A DNA stretch of 64,000 nucleotides from Arcanobacterium wilhelmae (GTDB taxonomy: Bacteria > Actinomycetota > Actinomycetes > Actinomycetales > Actinomycetaceae), in assembly GCF_029632765.1 (NCBI RefSeq), contig NZ_CP121247.1:124001-188000 (forward strand), in the 5' to 3' direction. This document shows, piece after piece, positions 53,550 through 61,537 of this stretch (its first letter is position 1; each line of letters opens with the position of its first letter). A program made the translations under genes and the position numbers. The notes under the pieces are model-generated. The model had not been told where the DNA came from, did no database searches, and was given only the letters and a program-made list of their open reading frames with translations.

Positions 53550-54224
53550 ATGGTGAAAAAGGAGAAGTTCCCGCCGCGGCCGCGCGCACTCGCGGCGAGG
53601 CGCGAAGCGGCGGCCACGATCACGGATCGGCTCGCCGAGATCTACCCGGATTCTCACTGCGCGCTCGATTTTACGAACGGTTTCGAGTTGCTTGTGGCCA
53701 CCGTTTTGTCTGCTCAGACCACTGACGCGAGGGTCAACTCCGTCACGCCTGAGCTCTTTGCCGCCTACCCGGATCCGTTTGCAATGGCCGCCGCTCGTGG
53801 TGAGGATCTAGAAGGAATTTTGCATCCGCTTGGCTTTTTCCGTTCGAAGGCGCGTTCGGTGCACGGGCTTGCCGTGGGGCTGATTGAACAGTTCGACGCC
53901 GAAGTTCCGGGAACGCTCGAGGAGCTGGTGACCTTGCCCGGCGTCGGGAGAAAAACGGCAAACGTTGTGCTGGGGAACTGGTTCGGTAAGCCGGGAATCA
54001 CCGTCGATACGCATGTCGGGAGGCTTTCACGCCGCTGGGGCTGGACGCGCGAAACCGCCCCGGTGAAGGCCGAGCTGGAGATCGCGAAAATCCTGCCACC
54101 CGAAATCTGGACGATCACGTGCCACCGCACGATCGATCATGGCCGCGCGATCTGCCACTCGCGCAAGCCTGAGTGTGAGCGGTGCCCGCTTGCAGACCTG
54201 TGTCCGTCGTTCCCACTCAACTAG
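53550..54224 (+). CDS. nth: endonuclease III
   Basis: A 224-residue DNA glycosylase/AP lyase that removes oxidised pyrimidines. The helix-hairpin-helix LPGVGRKTANVVLG supplies the catalytic K135, and TVDTHVGRLS supplies D153. The C-terminal 4Fe-4S motif has C202, C209, C212 and C218 (Cx6Cx2Cx5C). ATG 53550 gives normal length; an in-frame ATG at 53454 would add 32 residues without a family match. No MutY-type C-terminal domain is present. Confidence 0.95.
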   Translation: MVKKEKFPPRPRALAARREAAATITDRLAEIYPDSHCALDFTNGFELLVATVLSAQTTDARVNSVTPELFAAYPDPFAMAAARGEDLEGILHPLGFFRSKARSVHGLAVGLIEQFDAEVPGTLEELVTLPGVGRKTANVVLGNWFGKPGITVDTHVGRLSRRWGWTRETAPVKAELEIAKILPPEIWTITCHRTIDHGRAICHSRKPECERCPLADLCPSFPLN

Positions 54225-54229
54225 CGCCC

Positions 54230-54271
54230 CGACGTCGGCCAAGATCCGACGTCGGCCAAGATCCGACGTCG
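54230..54271. repeat. 17-bp tandem repeat carrying the CGACGTCGG motif
   Basis: CGACGTCGGCCAAGATC occurs at 54230-54246 and 54247-54263, with a partial third unit to 54271. A second short duplication (CGCCGCCGGACGCGG at 54270 and 54291) follows. All lie between the nth stop and repeat copy 4. Confidence 0.85.
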
Positions 54272-54319
54272 CCGCCGGACGCGGACGATGCGCCGCCGGA
54301 CGCGGGCGGCGCTTTCGCG

Positions 54320-54392
54320 GTGCGTAACTCTGTCAGTTCGCGCGGGCGTTGCGTATATCGCAACGCCCGGCCGGATTGATTGAGTTCTGCAC
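54320..54392. repeat. 73-bp nested palindromic repeat, copy 4
   Basis: The same 73-bp framework 44 kb from copy 3: GTGCGTAACTC at the left, GGGCGTTGCGTATATCGCAACGCCC in the centre (a perfect inner stem around TAT), and GAGTTCTGCAC at the right. It lies in the gap between convergent nth and hydrolase genes. Confidence 0.85.
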
Positions 54393-54429
54393 GAGAGTTT
54401 GGCGGCGTTACCTGTGGGATATTGCGGCG

Positions 54430-55341
54430 TTATTGGTGGGCTGCCAGGAAGCCGAGCAGGGAGTCGTTGAAACGCTCGGCCTGTTCCTCGTGAACAAAAT
54501 GCCCGGCGTGTGGAATCTGAACTTTGGTGTACTCGCCGTGGGCGAACTCGCGATCCGCGTTCCAGGCGCGCGGCGGAAGCAACGGATCCAGCTCGCCGCG
54601 AACAGCGAGAACCGGACAACGCACGGGCTTGCGCGAGGCTGCGAGATACTCGCGGCCACGGGCGCGCAACTGCCCCGCCCAACTCCAACGAAGCCGTTCG
54701 AGCGCGAGCCCGGCCGCGCCAGGCAAAGCCATGGCGTCTGCGTAGTGGCACGCTTCTGCGGAAGCACCGGTGTTCCCAGGCGCACTCCACTCGGTCAGGT
54801 AATCGGCCACGCGCTGCGGATTCGCCAGCAATCGCTTACCGACAGACGAAAAAACAGTGGCGAGCGAGTAGCGCCACGTCCGGAATGTCACGTGGAAACC
54901 GAGGCGGTGGAGGGTGCGCGGGTGAGGGGAAGAAACCACAACGAGCCCCTCGACCATCTCGGGCGCGATCGCCGCCGCAGTCCATGCGTGCGAACCACCA
55001 CGTCCGTGTCCGACAAGAACCGCACGCTCATACCCGAGCGTTCGCACCAATGCCACCAGATCCTCCGCCAACGTCAGCGAATCAACCACGCCCGGAGTTT
55101 TATCGGAACCGCCAACGCCGCGCAGGTCGAGAGCAACCGCGTGGAAACCGGCGTCGGCGAGCGGCTCAAGCTGCCCGCGCCAGGCCCACCAGTACTCGGG
55201 GAACCCATGAACGAGCAACACGAGTGGAGAATCCTTGCGGAACTCCCCGACCTCCGCGATGTGGAATTGTGCCCCATTCGCCTGCACAAGCCGGTGCTGC
55301 CACGGGCCAGGAAACGAGACGCACGACGTATCTGCGGGCAA
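54430..55341 (-). CDS. alpha/beta-hydrolase, epoxide-hydrolase-like
   Basis: A 303-residue alpha/beta-hydrolase. The oxyanion motif VLLVHGFPEYWWAW and DLRGVGGSD are typical of epoxide hydrolases, and the terminal PHAGHFVHEE supplies the His. The nucleophile elbow reads LVGHGRGGSHAW: the position normally Asp or Ser is Gly, so hydrolase activity is doubtful. TTG 55341 is chosen with GGAGAG upstream, since the longer reading to 55434 would overlap the preceding gene by 92 bp. Its place near nth recalls mycobacterial ephE. Confidence 0.82.
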   Translation of the reverse strand: MPADTSCVSFPGPWQHRLVQANGAQFHIAEVGEFRKDSPLVLLVHGFPEYWWAWRGQLEPLADAGFHAVALDLRGVGGSDKTPGVVDSLTLAEDLVALVRTLGYERAVLVGHGRGGSHAWTAAAIAPEMVEGLVVVSSPHPRTLHRLGFHVTFRTWRYSLATVFSSVGKRLLANPQRVADYLTEWSAPGNTGASAEACHYADAMALPGAAGLALERLRWSWAGQLRARGREYLAASRKPVRCPVLAVRGELDPLLPPRAWNADREFAHGEYTKVQIPHAGHFVHEEQAERFNDSLLGFLAAHQ

Positions 55342-55342
55342 A

Positions 55343-56398
55343 TTACTCTCCGGCAAAATCGAGGTTCGTGGGCGCCGCCGCGCGTGCGCGCGTGCGGTGC
55401 ACCACCAGGCCGGTGGCCAACACGGCGAATCCAAGCAGAGCGATATGCCCGTTCACGGACGTATTCGAGAAGTGGTACACGACGTTCCCAGTGAAGGCGT
55501 TGTAGGTTCCGAACGGCTCAGCCATGCTCGCGGAAAGGTTAGCCATGAGGCCCGGCATGAAGACGCCGACGAGGCCGGCGATCCACACGATCGCACCCCA
55601 TAAGATCGCGCCGAGCGCGCTGCGGCGGGCATTGAACCAGATCAGTGCGGCGGTCACGAATGCGCCGACGAGCTCCGATGCGCCCAGGATATTGATCGTG
55701 TGCTGATCGGTCAGCGCGCTTGCGGCGAGGCGCGCGCTCGAATCTTCGGTGAGGTACCACGCCACCGGCAGGAGTAGCAGTGCGACGAAGAACGAGCCGA
55801 CGTGCGCCCAGGCGCGGCTCTTTTCGGGCTCAGGTTGGGGGAGCGGAGCCGACGCCGGGGTTGCGGGGAGCTCCTCGGGGGCACCCGCCCATGCGGCGCG
55901 GTTCTCGCTTGCAGTTGCTGCGAGGCCCGACTTTTCGAATTCGGAGGCGCTTGTGGGGGAGTCGTCGCGGCCGTCGAACTCCGACACCGGGGCGAATTCA
56001 ACGTTGGTTGCGTCGATCACCGACGTGCGCGTGACGGCGCGATCGTCAAAGTTACCTGCCGGAGCTACGTGAGCGGCAGCGTCGGCGTCGGCGGGCGCGG
56101 CTTGAGGTTCGAGCTCGGCCGGCTCAGCTGGCGCTCCGAGCGCGACGTCGGTGGGCGGCGTCGCGGGGCGCGCCGGTTCGTCGGAGGCTGCGTTATCCCA
56201 GGCATGGCGCTCGAAATGAGAGCGGGCGGGCGCGGCTGGTTCGGGAGCGTCCGCCGGCGCTTGTGGCGCGAGGTCGGAGGCAGGGTCGTCGGAGAAGCGC
56301 AGGTCGCCGGCGGGGGTCTCTTCCTCGAGCGGCTCGAGGAACGGGGCGTCGGCAGGTTTGCCTGTGGTCGAGTTGTACGGGTCGGTTGGCGTGCTCAC
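55343..56398 (-). CDS. membrane protein with long acidic N-terminus
   Basis: A 351-residue protein. The first 190 residues are disordered and rich in Ala, Pro, Glu and Asp. Four hydrophobic segments follow (about 198-217, 233-252, 262-285 and 310-332), with an extracellular loop GNVVYHFSNTSVNGH. I do not recognise a named domain. It is transcribed with the alpha/beta-hydrolase, whose TTG start abuts its stop. A comparable transmembrane gene lies beside ephE in mycobacteria. The upstream region is shared with the divergent tad operon. Confidence 0.7.
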   Translation of the reverse strand: MSTPTDPYNSTTGKPADAPFLEPLEEETPAGDLRFSDDPASDLAPQAPADAPEPAAPARSHFERHAWDNAASDEPARPATPPTDVALGAPAEPAELEPQAAPADADAAAHVAPAGNFDDRAVTRTSVIDATNVEFAPVSEFDGRDDSPTSASEFEKSGLAATASENRAAWAGAPEELPATPASAPLPQPEPEKSRAWAHVGSFFVALLLLPVAWYLTEDSSARLAASALTDQHTINILGASELVGAFVTAALIWFNARRSALGAILWGAIVWIAGLVGVFMPGLMANLSASMAEPFGTYNAFTGNVVYHFSNTSVNGHIALLGFAVLATGLVVHRTRARAAAPTNLDFAGE

Positions 56399-56511
56399 TA
56401 GTCCTCCTGAAAATCGTAACTATTTCCCACGGTAACGGGGTTTTAACGGTTTGTGGGAGTGACGCGCCTGGAAAACAGGCTCAGGGCACGTGAAAAACGT
56501 GACCGGCGGCT

Positions 56512-56534
56512 TGTGGAAAACTCACTTTTCCACA
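56512..56534. promoter_or_regulatory. TGTGGAAAA-N5-TTTTCCACA palindrome upstream of the tad operon
   Basis: Perfect 9-bp arms, 53 bp before the TadZ start codon. A single TTTTCCACA also lies at 60246-60254 upstream of the Flp pilin, with TATCCACAG at 60275-60283. It resembles paired DnaA-box-like sequence but may be the operator of the pilus operon. Confidence 0.5.
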
Positions 56535-56586
56535 GGGGTGCGACGGTGGTAGGCGGCCCGGTGGCCGCGCGCGCCACAGTGGTGCC

Positions 56587-57546
56587 ATGGAGACAACATT
56601 GAATTGCGAATCGGCCGTCTACCACGGCCCAGCTGACCACGTTTACGACGAACTTGCGCGCCTCGCCTCCCTCGTCGGAATCGACATCACGTGCGCCCCT
56701 GGCGCCGTCGGCGTCCTCAACTTCACCTGCGACGGCGCTGTGGACGGGCACGTTATCGCATCCTTTCACGAAATGTTCGCACCCTACTTCGCTGCAGGGC
56801 GCGTGGATCTCGATCTGCGAACCGACACGGCCGATATCCTCGAACTGATGGTGTCGGTGGGTGCCACGCTACGCGGGCAAGTGGTGGGAGTGTGTGCGAG
56901 CGCGGGCGGGATCGGCGCGACGAGCACGGCGGCGATGCTCGCGCGTGAACTCGGTGCAGGAACAGGCCTAATCGACGCCAATCCAGCCTCCGCCGGCATC
57001 GACCTCACACTCGCGATCCACCACGCCTGCGGAACCCGCTGGGCCGACGTCGCGCGCACCGGCGGTCTGCTCGCCGGCCGGCTCGTCGAATCGTTGCCCA
57101 CGTGGCGCGGCGTTCGGGTGCTCTCCGCCGACGAACGCGGCGCGTTCCCCACCGGCGACGTCGGTGCGCGGGCGATCGCCGCCGTCGCGCAAATCTGCCC
57201 CGTCACGGTACTCGACCTCGGGACGAGCGCGCTCGGCGAGAACCGTTCCGTCCTCGACTGGTGCGATGTGGTCCTCATGCTCGCCCCGACGTCGGAAGTG
57301 GGCATTGCCGGTGCGAAAGTCGCGCTGGAGCGGCTCGGGCACAACACGGTGCCCGTCGTTGCCACCAACTCCGGTGGAGAGCTTGCGCACGTCGCGAGCC
57401 TGCTCGAACGTGAATGCTTTGCGTTGGCGCAGGCGCGCGGCTTCAGCGCCGACGTCGATCATGGGCTTGCGCCCGGAAGCCGCACCCGCTCCGCCGTCGC
57501 GAAAGACATTGCGCGGATCGCGGCCTACGTGAAGGAGCTGGCATGA
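56587..57546 (+). CDS. TadZ/CpaE-like ATPase (Ssd-like)
   Basis: A 319-residue MinD/ParA-fold protein, first gene of the Tad (tight adherence) operon. After an N-terminal receiver-like part (residues 1-100), the ATPase region begins with VGVCASAGGIGATSTAAML near residue 100, a deviant Walker A in which the usual Lys is absent. DLGTSALGENRSVLDWCD and VPVVATNSGGE follow. TadZ places the pilus machine at its cell site; the mycobacterial equivalent is Rv3660c (Ssd). Its stop overlaps the TadA start (ATGA). Confidence 0.85.
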   Translation: METTLNCESAVYHGPADHVYDELARLASLVGIDITCAPGAVGVLNFTCDGAVDGHVIASFHEMFAPYFAAGRVDLDLRTDTADILELMVSVGATLRGQVVGVCASAGGIGATSTAAMLARELGAGTGLIDANPASAGIDLTLAIHHACGTRWADVARTGGLLAGRLVESLPTWRGVRVLSADERGAFPTGDVGARAIAAVAQICPVTVLDLGTSALGENRSVLDWCDVVLMLAPTSEVGIAGAKVALERLGHNTVPVVATNSGGELAHVASLLERECFALAQARGFSADVDHGLAPGSRTRSAVAKDIARIAAYVKELA

Positions 57547-58790
57547 AGCTCTCACCAGCACAAATGAAGACAATCCGGCGCAGGCTGGCCGCCGGCGCAC
57601 CGATGAGTGGTGCGCTCGCGGACGTGCGGGCCGCCTCCACCGACGAGCTCGCTAGCCTCGAGGTGGCAGTGCGCCACCAAATCGAGGGTGCCGGCGAAAC
57701 AATCGGGCCGCTACTGGAGGATCCGGCAGTCACCGACGTCGTCGTCAACGGTCCGGGAGAACTCTGGGTCGATCGCGGGGCAGGAATGGAAAAAATGCCC
57801 GCAACAGACCCGCAGCTCGCAAGTGAAGAGGGTGTGCGTGCGCTTGCCGTGCGTCTTGCGGCGGGGTGCGGGCAGCGCCTCGATGATGCCTCTCCCATCG
57901 TGGACGGAACGTTTCCCTCAGGCGTGCGTCTGCACGCGCTCGTGCCGCCGCTCGCCGCGGAGGGAACGTTGATTTCGCTGCGAACGCATCGCACACGCAA
58001 ACTGACGTTGGAGGAACTGGTAGCGAACGGCTCGGTGCCGGCGGGGTTCGCTGTGCTGTCGCGAGCACTCGTCGCCGCGAAGGCGAACGCGATTATTTCG
58101 GGAGCAACCGGCAGTGGAAAAACCACGTTCCTCAACGCGATTTTGCAGCTCGTGCCGCCCAGCGAGCGCATCCTCGTGATCGAGGAGTCTGCGGAGCTTG
58201 CACCTAGCCACCCGCACGTGGTGCATCTGCAGGTGCGGCGGGCGAACGTGCAGGGCGTGGGCGAGGTGACGATGAGTGATCTGGTGCGCGCGGCGATGCG
58301 TATGCGGCCCGACCGGATCATCCTGGGTGAATGTCGCGGCGGTGAAGTGCGCGACGTGCTTGGCGCGCTCAACACCGGCCATGAAGGCGGATGGGCAACG
58401 ATCCACGCGAATTCGGCGGTGGATGTGCCTTCGCGCCTCACGGCACTCGGAGCGCTCGCCGGCATGGACGAGGCCACCGTGGCGGCGCAGGCCGCTTCCG
58501 CTCTCGACGCTGTGATCCATGTCAAGCGTGCCGGGCGGCGCAGATTTTTGGCGCAGATCGCGGTGCTCGAACGCGTGCGTGGGGAACTTGTGGCGAAGGA
58601 GGCGTTCAGCGTGATTCGCGACGGCGGTGGGGAAACTGGGGGCTGTGGCGCTGGTGGTTTGAGCGTAGCTGGTGGTTCTGGTGCGACTGGGGGAGTCGGC
58701 GTCGGGAGAGAACGCGTGGTTGCTGGCCCGGGAGCGGAGAAACTGTGCGAGCGGCTCGGCATCGCCGTGGAGGAGGTGACGGGCCGATGA
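57543..58790 (+). CDS. tadA: Tad pilus secretion ATPase TadA/CpaF
   Basis: A 415-residue type II/IV secretion ATPase. Walker A SGATGSGKTTFLNAI near residue 185, Asp box LVIEESAEL, Walker B RPDRIILGECRGGEV near 255 and the His box GHEGGWATIHAN near 280. After the ATPase core, residues about 355-385 form a Gly-rich low-complexity stretch (GGGETGGCGAGG and following) not seen in most homologues. The ATG overlaps the TadZ stop, and its end overlaps TadB. It drives pilin extrusion at the inner face of the membrane. Confidence 0.93.
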   Translation: MKLSPAQMKTIRRRLAAGAPMSGALADVRAASTDELASLEVAVRHQIEGAGETIGPLLEDPAVTDVVVNGPGELWVDRGAGMEKMPATDPQLASEEGVRALAVRLAAGCGQRLDDASPIVDGTFPSGVRLHALVPPLAAEGTLISLRTHRTRKLTLEELVANGSVPAGFAVLSRALVAAKANAIISGATGSGKTTFLNAILQLVPPSERILVIEESAELAPSHPHVVHLQVRRANVQGVGEVTMSDLVRAAMRMRPDRIILGECRGGEVRDVLGALNTGHEGGWATIHANSAVDVPSRLTALGALAGMDEATVAAQAASALDAVIHVKRAGRRRFLAQIAVLERVRGELVAKEAFSVIRDGGGETGGCGAGGLSVAGGSGATGGVGVGRERVVAGPGAEKLCERLGIAVEEVTGR

Positions 58791-59578
58791 TGTGGCTGGT
58801 TGCAGGGGTGGCCGTAATGGCCGTGATGTACGTGAGCGTGCGGCGATTTGGTGCGCCGGTTGGCGAGCGTCGCGGCGAGCACGGAACGCGGCGACGCCGG
58901 CGTCGAGGTGTTCGACGACGGCGCAAAGAGCTCGACATGGGCATGCTCATCACCGAGGTGGCCACGCGGTTGCGCTCCGGCGCAACGATTGAGCGAGCCT
59001 GGGCGATGGCGCTGGAGAGCGCGGGCATGGAGGGGGAAGGTGGTCATCTCGTGGGCCTAGGTGGGCGTTTGCGCCGTATCTGGCGCAAAGGGCAGGAAAA
59101 CCCGCCCAAATGGACATCGCCTGGTTCCACCGGGGCGGTGCTCGACCGTGAAGGTGTGCCTGTTGTTCTGCGAGAACTGTGGAATGCCGGGCGATGGCAA
59201 CGCAGGCAGCGCGGCATCACGTCAATCGCGGCCGCCACGCTGCCTGCCACTTTCGCCGTGTGCCGGATGGGGAGCGCTACCGGTGCGCCGATGGCGGAGA
59301 TCTTGGAAGCCTGTGCGGCTGGGATTACGGAGACGGGCGAGGCGAAGTCGGCCCGCGACGTGGCTCTCGCCGGGCCGATCACGAGCGCACAGATGCTTGC
59401 CGTATTGCCGTTTTTTGGAATGTTTTTGGCATGGATGCTCGGCATTCGCCTGGGAGAGTTCGTGGCGACGCTGATGGGGAAGGTGACGTTCGGGGCGGGG
59501 TTGGTGTTCGAGGTGGCTGGGATCTGGTTGGTGTGGCGGATGGTCCGGGTGGCGAAGGAAAAGGAGGCGGTGGAATGA
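58787..59578 (+). CDS. tadB: Tad pilus platform protein TadB
   Basis: A 263-residue membrane protein with a type II secretion F domain. One N-terminal segment (MMWLVAGVAVMAVMYVSV) is followed by an Arg-rich loop (TRRRRRRGVRRRRK), the GSPII_F region (MLITEVATRLRSGATIERAW) and two C-terminal segments (LAVLPFFGMFLAWMLGI, VFEVAGIWLVWRM). Start and stop overlap TadA and TadC by four bases each. Confidence 0.87.
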   Translation: MMWLVAGVAVMAVMYVSVRRFGAPVGERRGEHGTRRRRRRGVRRRRKELDMGMLITEVATRLRSGATIERAWAMALESAGMEGEGGHLVGLGGRLRRIWRKGQENPPKWTSPGSTGAVLDREGVPVVLRELWNAGRWQRRQRGITSIAAATLPATFAVCRMGSATGAPMAEILEACAAGITETGEAKSARDVALAGPITSAQMLAVLPFFGMFLAWMLGIRLGEFVATLMGKVTFGAGLVFEVAGIWLVWRMVRVAKEKEAVE

Positions 59579-60144
59579 TCGTGATTTTGTGTGCGGCGGT
59601 GGGGCTCGTGTGGCTCGTTCCGGCGGGGGTGCGAAGCGTGCGCAGGGCTCGGCCCGAAGGGAATGTTGATCCGGCGGTGGTTCTTGATTTGGCGGTGGCG
59701 GCGTTGGCTGCGGGGGTGTCGATCCCGTCGTGTTTGCGCGCGGTGGACCATGCTCTCGCGCGTACCAACGGTAGTGGTGGCGCCGACGTCGGGGTGTTGC
59801 CGTGGCGAGCGCGAAAATTGGCGGATCGCGAGGCTTCCCTGAGTGAGGTTGCCGGCCGGCTTGTGATGGGTGCCAGCTGGGACGACGCGTGGGAGGGAAG
59901 CTGGGAGGGATTTTGTCGGTTACGGGATGCGCTCGCTCCTGCGTGGCTCGACGGCGCTGCTCCTGTTCCGTTGTTACAACGTTCCGCGCAGACGCTGCGG
60001 GTCACTCGTGCTCGGCGTGCGAAGGAGGCTGCAGCGAAATTGGGTAGCCAGCTCGTTGTGCCGCTGGGGTTGTGTTTTTTGCCTGCGTTCGTGTTGCTTG
60101 GGGTGGTTCCGGTGGTGGTGTCGTTCGCAGAGAAACTGCTGTGA
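59575..60144 (+). CDS. tadC: Tad pilus platform protein TadC
   Basis: A 189-residue membrane protein with a shortened T2SF domain. N-terminal hydrophobic segment (VILCAAVGLVWLVPAGV), then DLAVAALAAGVSIPSCLRAVD, LGSQLVVPLGLCFLPAFVLLGVVPVVVSF at the end. The start overlaps TadB. It pairs with TadB to form the inner-membrane platform. It is a little shorter than usual, as in mycobacterial Rv3657c. Confidence 0.85.
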   Translation: MIVILCAAVGLVWLVPAGVRSVRRARPEGNVDPAVVLDLAVAALAAGVSIPSCLRAVDHALARTNGSGGADVGVLPWRARKLADREASLSEVAGRLVMGASWDDAWEGSWEGFCRLRDALAPAWLDGAAPVPLLQRSAQTLRVTRARRAKEAAAKLGSQLVVPLGLCFLPAFVLLGVVPVVVSFAEKLL

Positions 60145-60445
60145 GGGTCAAGGTGATGTTGCCGACGTCGGTGTGCCAGTTGCGTGTGAAGCTGGTGCGT
60201 CGACGTTGGCGTTTTTGTGTGTTCGACGATGTGGGCGGGCGAAAGTTTTCCACAGTGTCGTTCTGTGACACCAGTATCCACAGAAAGAAAATTGCCCGCA
60301 CTTAAAGTTTTCTAAGTGCGCGAAACTATATGTGTCGCAAGGGAAACCATCTAAAAGTGGTAAACGAGCGTCGATAGGAAAAATTCATCCTCCATTTCGT
60401 GGAGGCTAAGCTCCCAAAAAGGGGAGAGAAAAGGACACGGTCATC
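60145..60445. other. 301-bp region between TadC and the Flp pilin
   Basis: No gene is visible. It contains TTTTCCACA (60246), TATCCACAG (60275), an 8-bp-arm inverted repeat at 60297-60320, and a CCTCCATTTCGTGGAGG stem near 60389-60405. This is long for an internal gap of an otherwise overlapping operon and suggests a separate, controlled pilin promoter with a structured leader. Confidence 0.6.
60297..60320. promoter_or_regulatory. inverted repeat CGCACTTA / TAAGTGCG
   Basis: 8-bp arms around AAGTTTTC in the pilin upstream region. Either the terminator of the tadZABC transcript (weak, no T-run) or an operator of the pilin promoter. Confidence 0.4.
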
Positions 60446-60637
60446 ATGAAGAAGTTCTGGGCAAAGGTTGCAGGCATCGGCACGAAGGCTGAAGCAGGAA
60501 TGGTCTCGGCAGAATACGCGGTGGGAACTGTCGCGACCACCTCGTTCGCGGGAATTCTTGTGTGGTTGTTCCAGCAAGACTGGTTCAAGGAGCTCATCGG
60601 TTCGGTCTTTAAGGGTGCGTTCTCGATGTTCATCTGA
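60446..60637 (+). CDS. Flp-like pilin (DUF4244)
   Basis: A 63-residue prepilin. The short basic leader ends at G18, and the following MVSAEYAVG has Glu at +5, the type IV prepilin peptidase signature. The rest is a hydrophobic helix (AVGTVATTSFAGILVWLF) and a short C-terminus. It matches DUF4244 and the mycobacterial Rv3656c pilin. It would be the fibre subunit of the Tad machine. A prepilin peptidase is not in the window. GGGGAGAG lies upstream, and a 21-bp hairpin follows the stop at once. Confidence 0.9.
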   Translation: MKKFWAKVAGIGTKAEAGMVSAEYAVGTVATTSFAGILVWLFQQDWFKELIGSVFKGAFSMFI

Positions 60638-60641
60638 TCGG

Positions 60642-60687
60642 CATGGTGGTGGGGAGGGGAGCGTTTGCTCCCCTCCCCACCACCATG
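60642..60687 (+). terminator. 21-bp perfect hairpin after the Flp pilin
   Basis: 60642-60662 is the exact inverse complement of 60667-60687 around GTTT, 5 bp after the pilin stop and 32 bp before TadE. It lacks a T-run, so it probably stabilises pilin mRNA or gives partial termination, as suggested for the hairpins after the sortase pilin at 9153-9257. Confidence 0.75.
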
Positions 60688-60718
60688 AATCCTGGCACGA
60701 ATTGAAAGGAGCAGAGCG

Positions 60719-61159
60719 ATGAGGAGCTGGTTCGCTCGGATGGAAACACCGCGCATGAGTTCGGCAACTTCTGTGGGTACTCGTGGGCGGCGGGCGCCCG
60801 ATGCTCGTACAGAATCGGGCATGGTCACGGCGGAGTTCGCGATAGTGCTCCCAGTGGTGGCACTAGTGGTGGTTTTCCTCATCTCGTGCATCGTGGGAGC
60901 ACAAGGTATCTCTGCAACTGATACAGCTGCGCGCGAGGTGAGCCGAGCCATCTCATTAGGTGCCAACGAATCGGAGGCAATGGCGATTGCGAGAGCGACA
61001 GCCGGTGAGGATGCTCAAGTCCTGATCGGACAATCCGGGCGCGCGTTAAACGTGAGCGTGAGCGCGCCTGCTCATGGTGCGCTGGCGTATTTCGGAATCA
61101 CTTTCACGGGTAAACACCATGTGGTTCTCGAACCCGGCATACGCGGGCCGGAGCGCTGA
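60719..61159 (+). CDS. tadE: TadE-like pseudopilin
   Basis: A 146-residue protein. An N-terminal basic/polar stretch (residues 1-32) is followed by ESGMVTAEFAIVLPVVALVV, the TadE signature, with a G/M prepilin-type cleavage point and Glu at +5. One membrane helix is followed by an extracytoplasmic part (GISATDTAAREVSRAISLG). ATG 60719 has AAAGGAG 7 bases upstream. It counterparts mycobacterial Rv3655c. Confidence 0.88.
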   Translation: MRSWFARMETPRMSSATSVGTRGRRAPDARTESGMVTAEFAIVLPVVALVVVFLISCIVGAQGISATDTAAREVSRAISLGANESEAMAIARATAGEDAQVLIGQSGRALNVSVSAPAHGALAYFGITFTGKHHVVLEPGIRGPER

Positions 61160-61164
61160 TCGAT

Positions 61165-61479
61165 ATGCCAATGGCGATTGGAGCGATCAGCGCAATCCTG
61201 AGCGTGTGTGTGATGGTGTTTGGAGCCCTGAGCCTGAGTTCGCAGGCCACGAACATGCGCAACAGTGCGGATCTCGCCGCGATCTCGGCAGCTCAGATCC
61301 TCGCGGATACGGGGGATCCAGTACAGGCCTGCTCATGGGTGAGCGAACACATGAGTGAATATGAGGCTGCGTGCGAAATCGAGGGCGAAAACGTCCACGT
61401 CAGTGCGCGGCTCGATTCTCCACTGGCGTGGCTTCCAGGGTTGCTGAAAGCCGATGCTGTGGCCGGTCCAGAACCGTGA
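61165..61479 (+). CDS. TadE-like helicase/secretion-neighbourhood protein (Rv3654c-like)
   Basis: A 104-residue protein with an N-terminal membrane helix (AIGAISAILSVCVMVFGAL) and the family pattern NMRNSADLAAISAAQIL. Two Cys (CSWVSEH, CEIEGEN) lie in the outer part. It begins 5 bp after the TadE stop. The position and pattern match the Rv3654c-type TadE-like family of actinobacterial Tad loci. It ends the operon, convergent with the helicase gene. Confidence 0.82.
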   Translation: MPMAIGAISAILSVCVMVFGALSLSSQATNMRNSADLAAISAAQILADTGDPVQACSWVSEHMSEYEAACEIEGENVHVSARLDSPLAWLPGLLKADAVAGPEP

Positions 61480-61537
61480 TAGTGAGGCTTTCTTAGGGGA
61501 AGTTTCACTGGGGATCTGGGCTGGTTTTACTCGTTAC

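Noticed and set aside
56512..56534. Replication origin from DnaA-like boxes
   Set aside because: Only a pair of imperfect boxes is present, with no dnaA, dnaN or AT-rich unwinding region.
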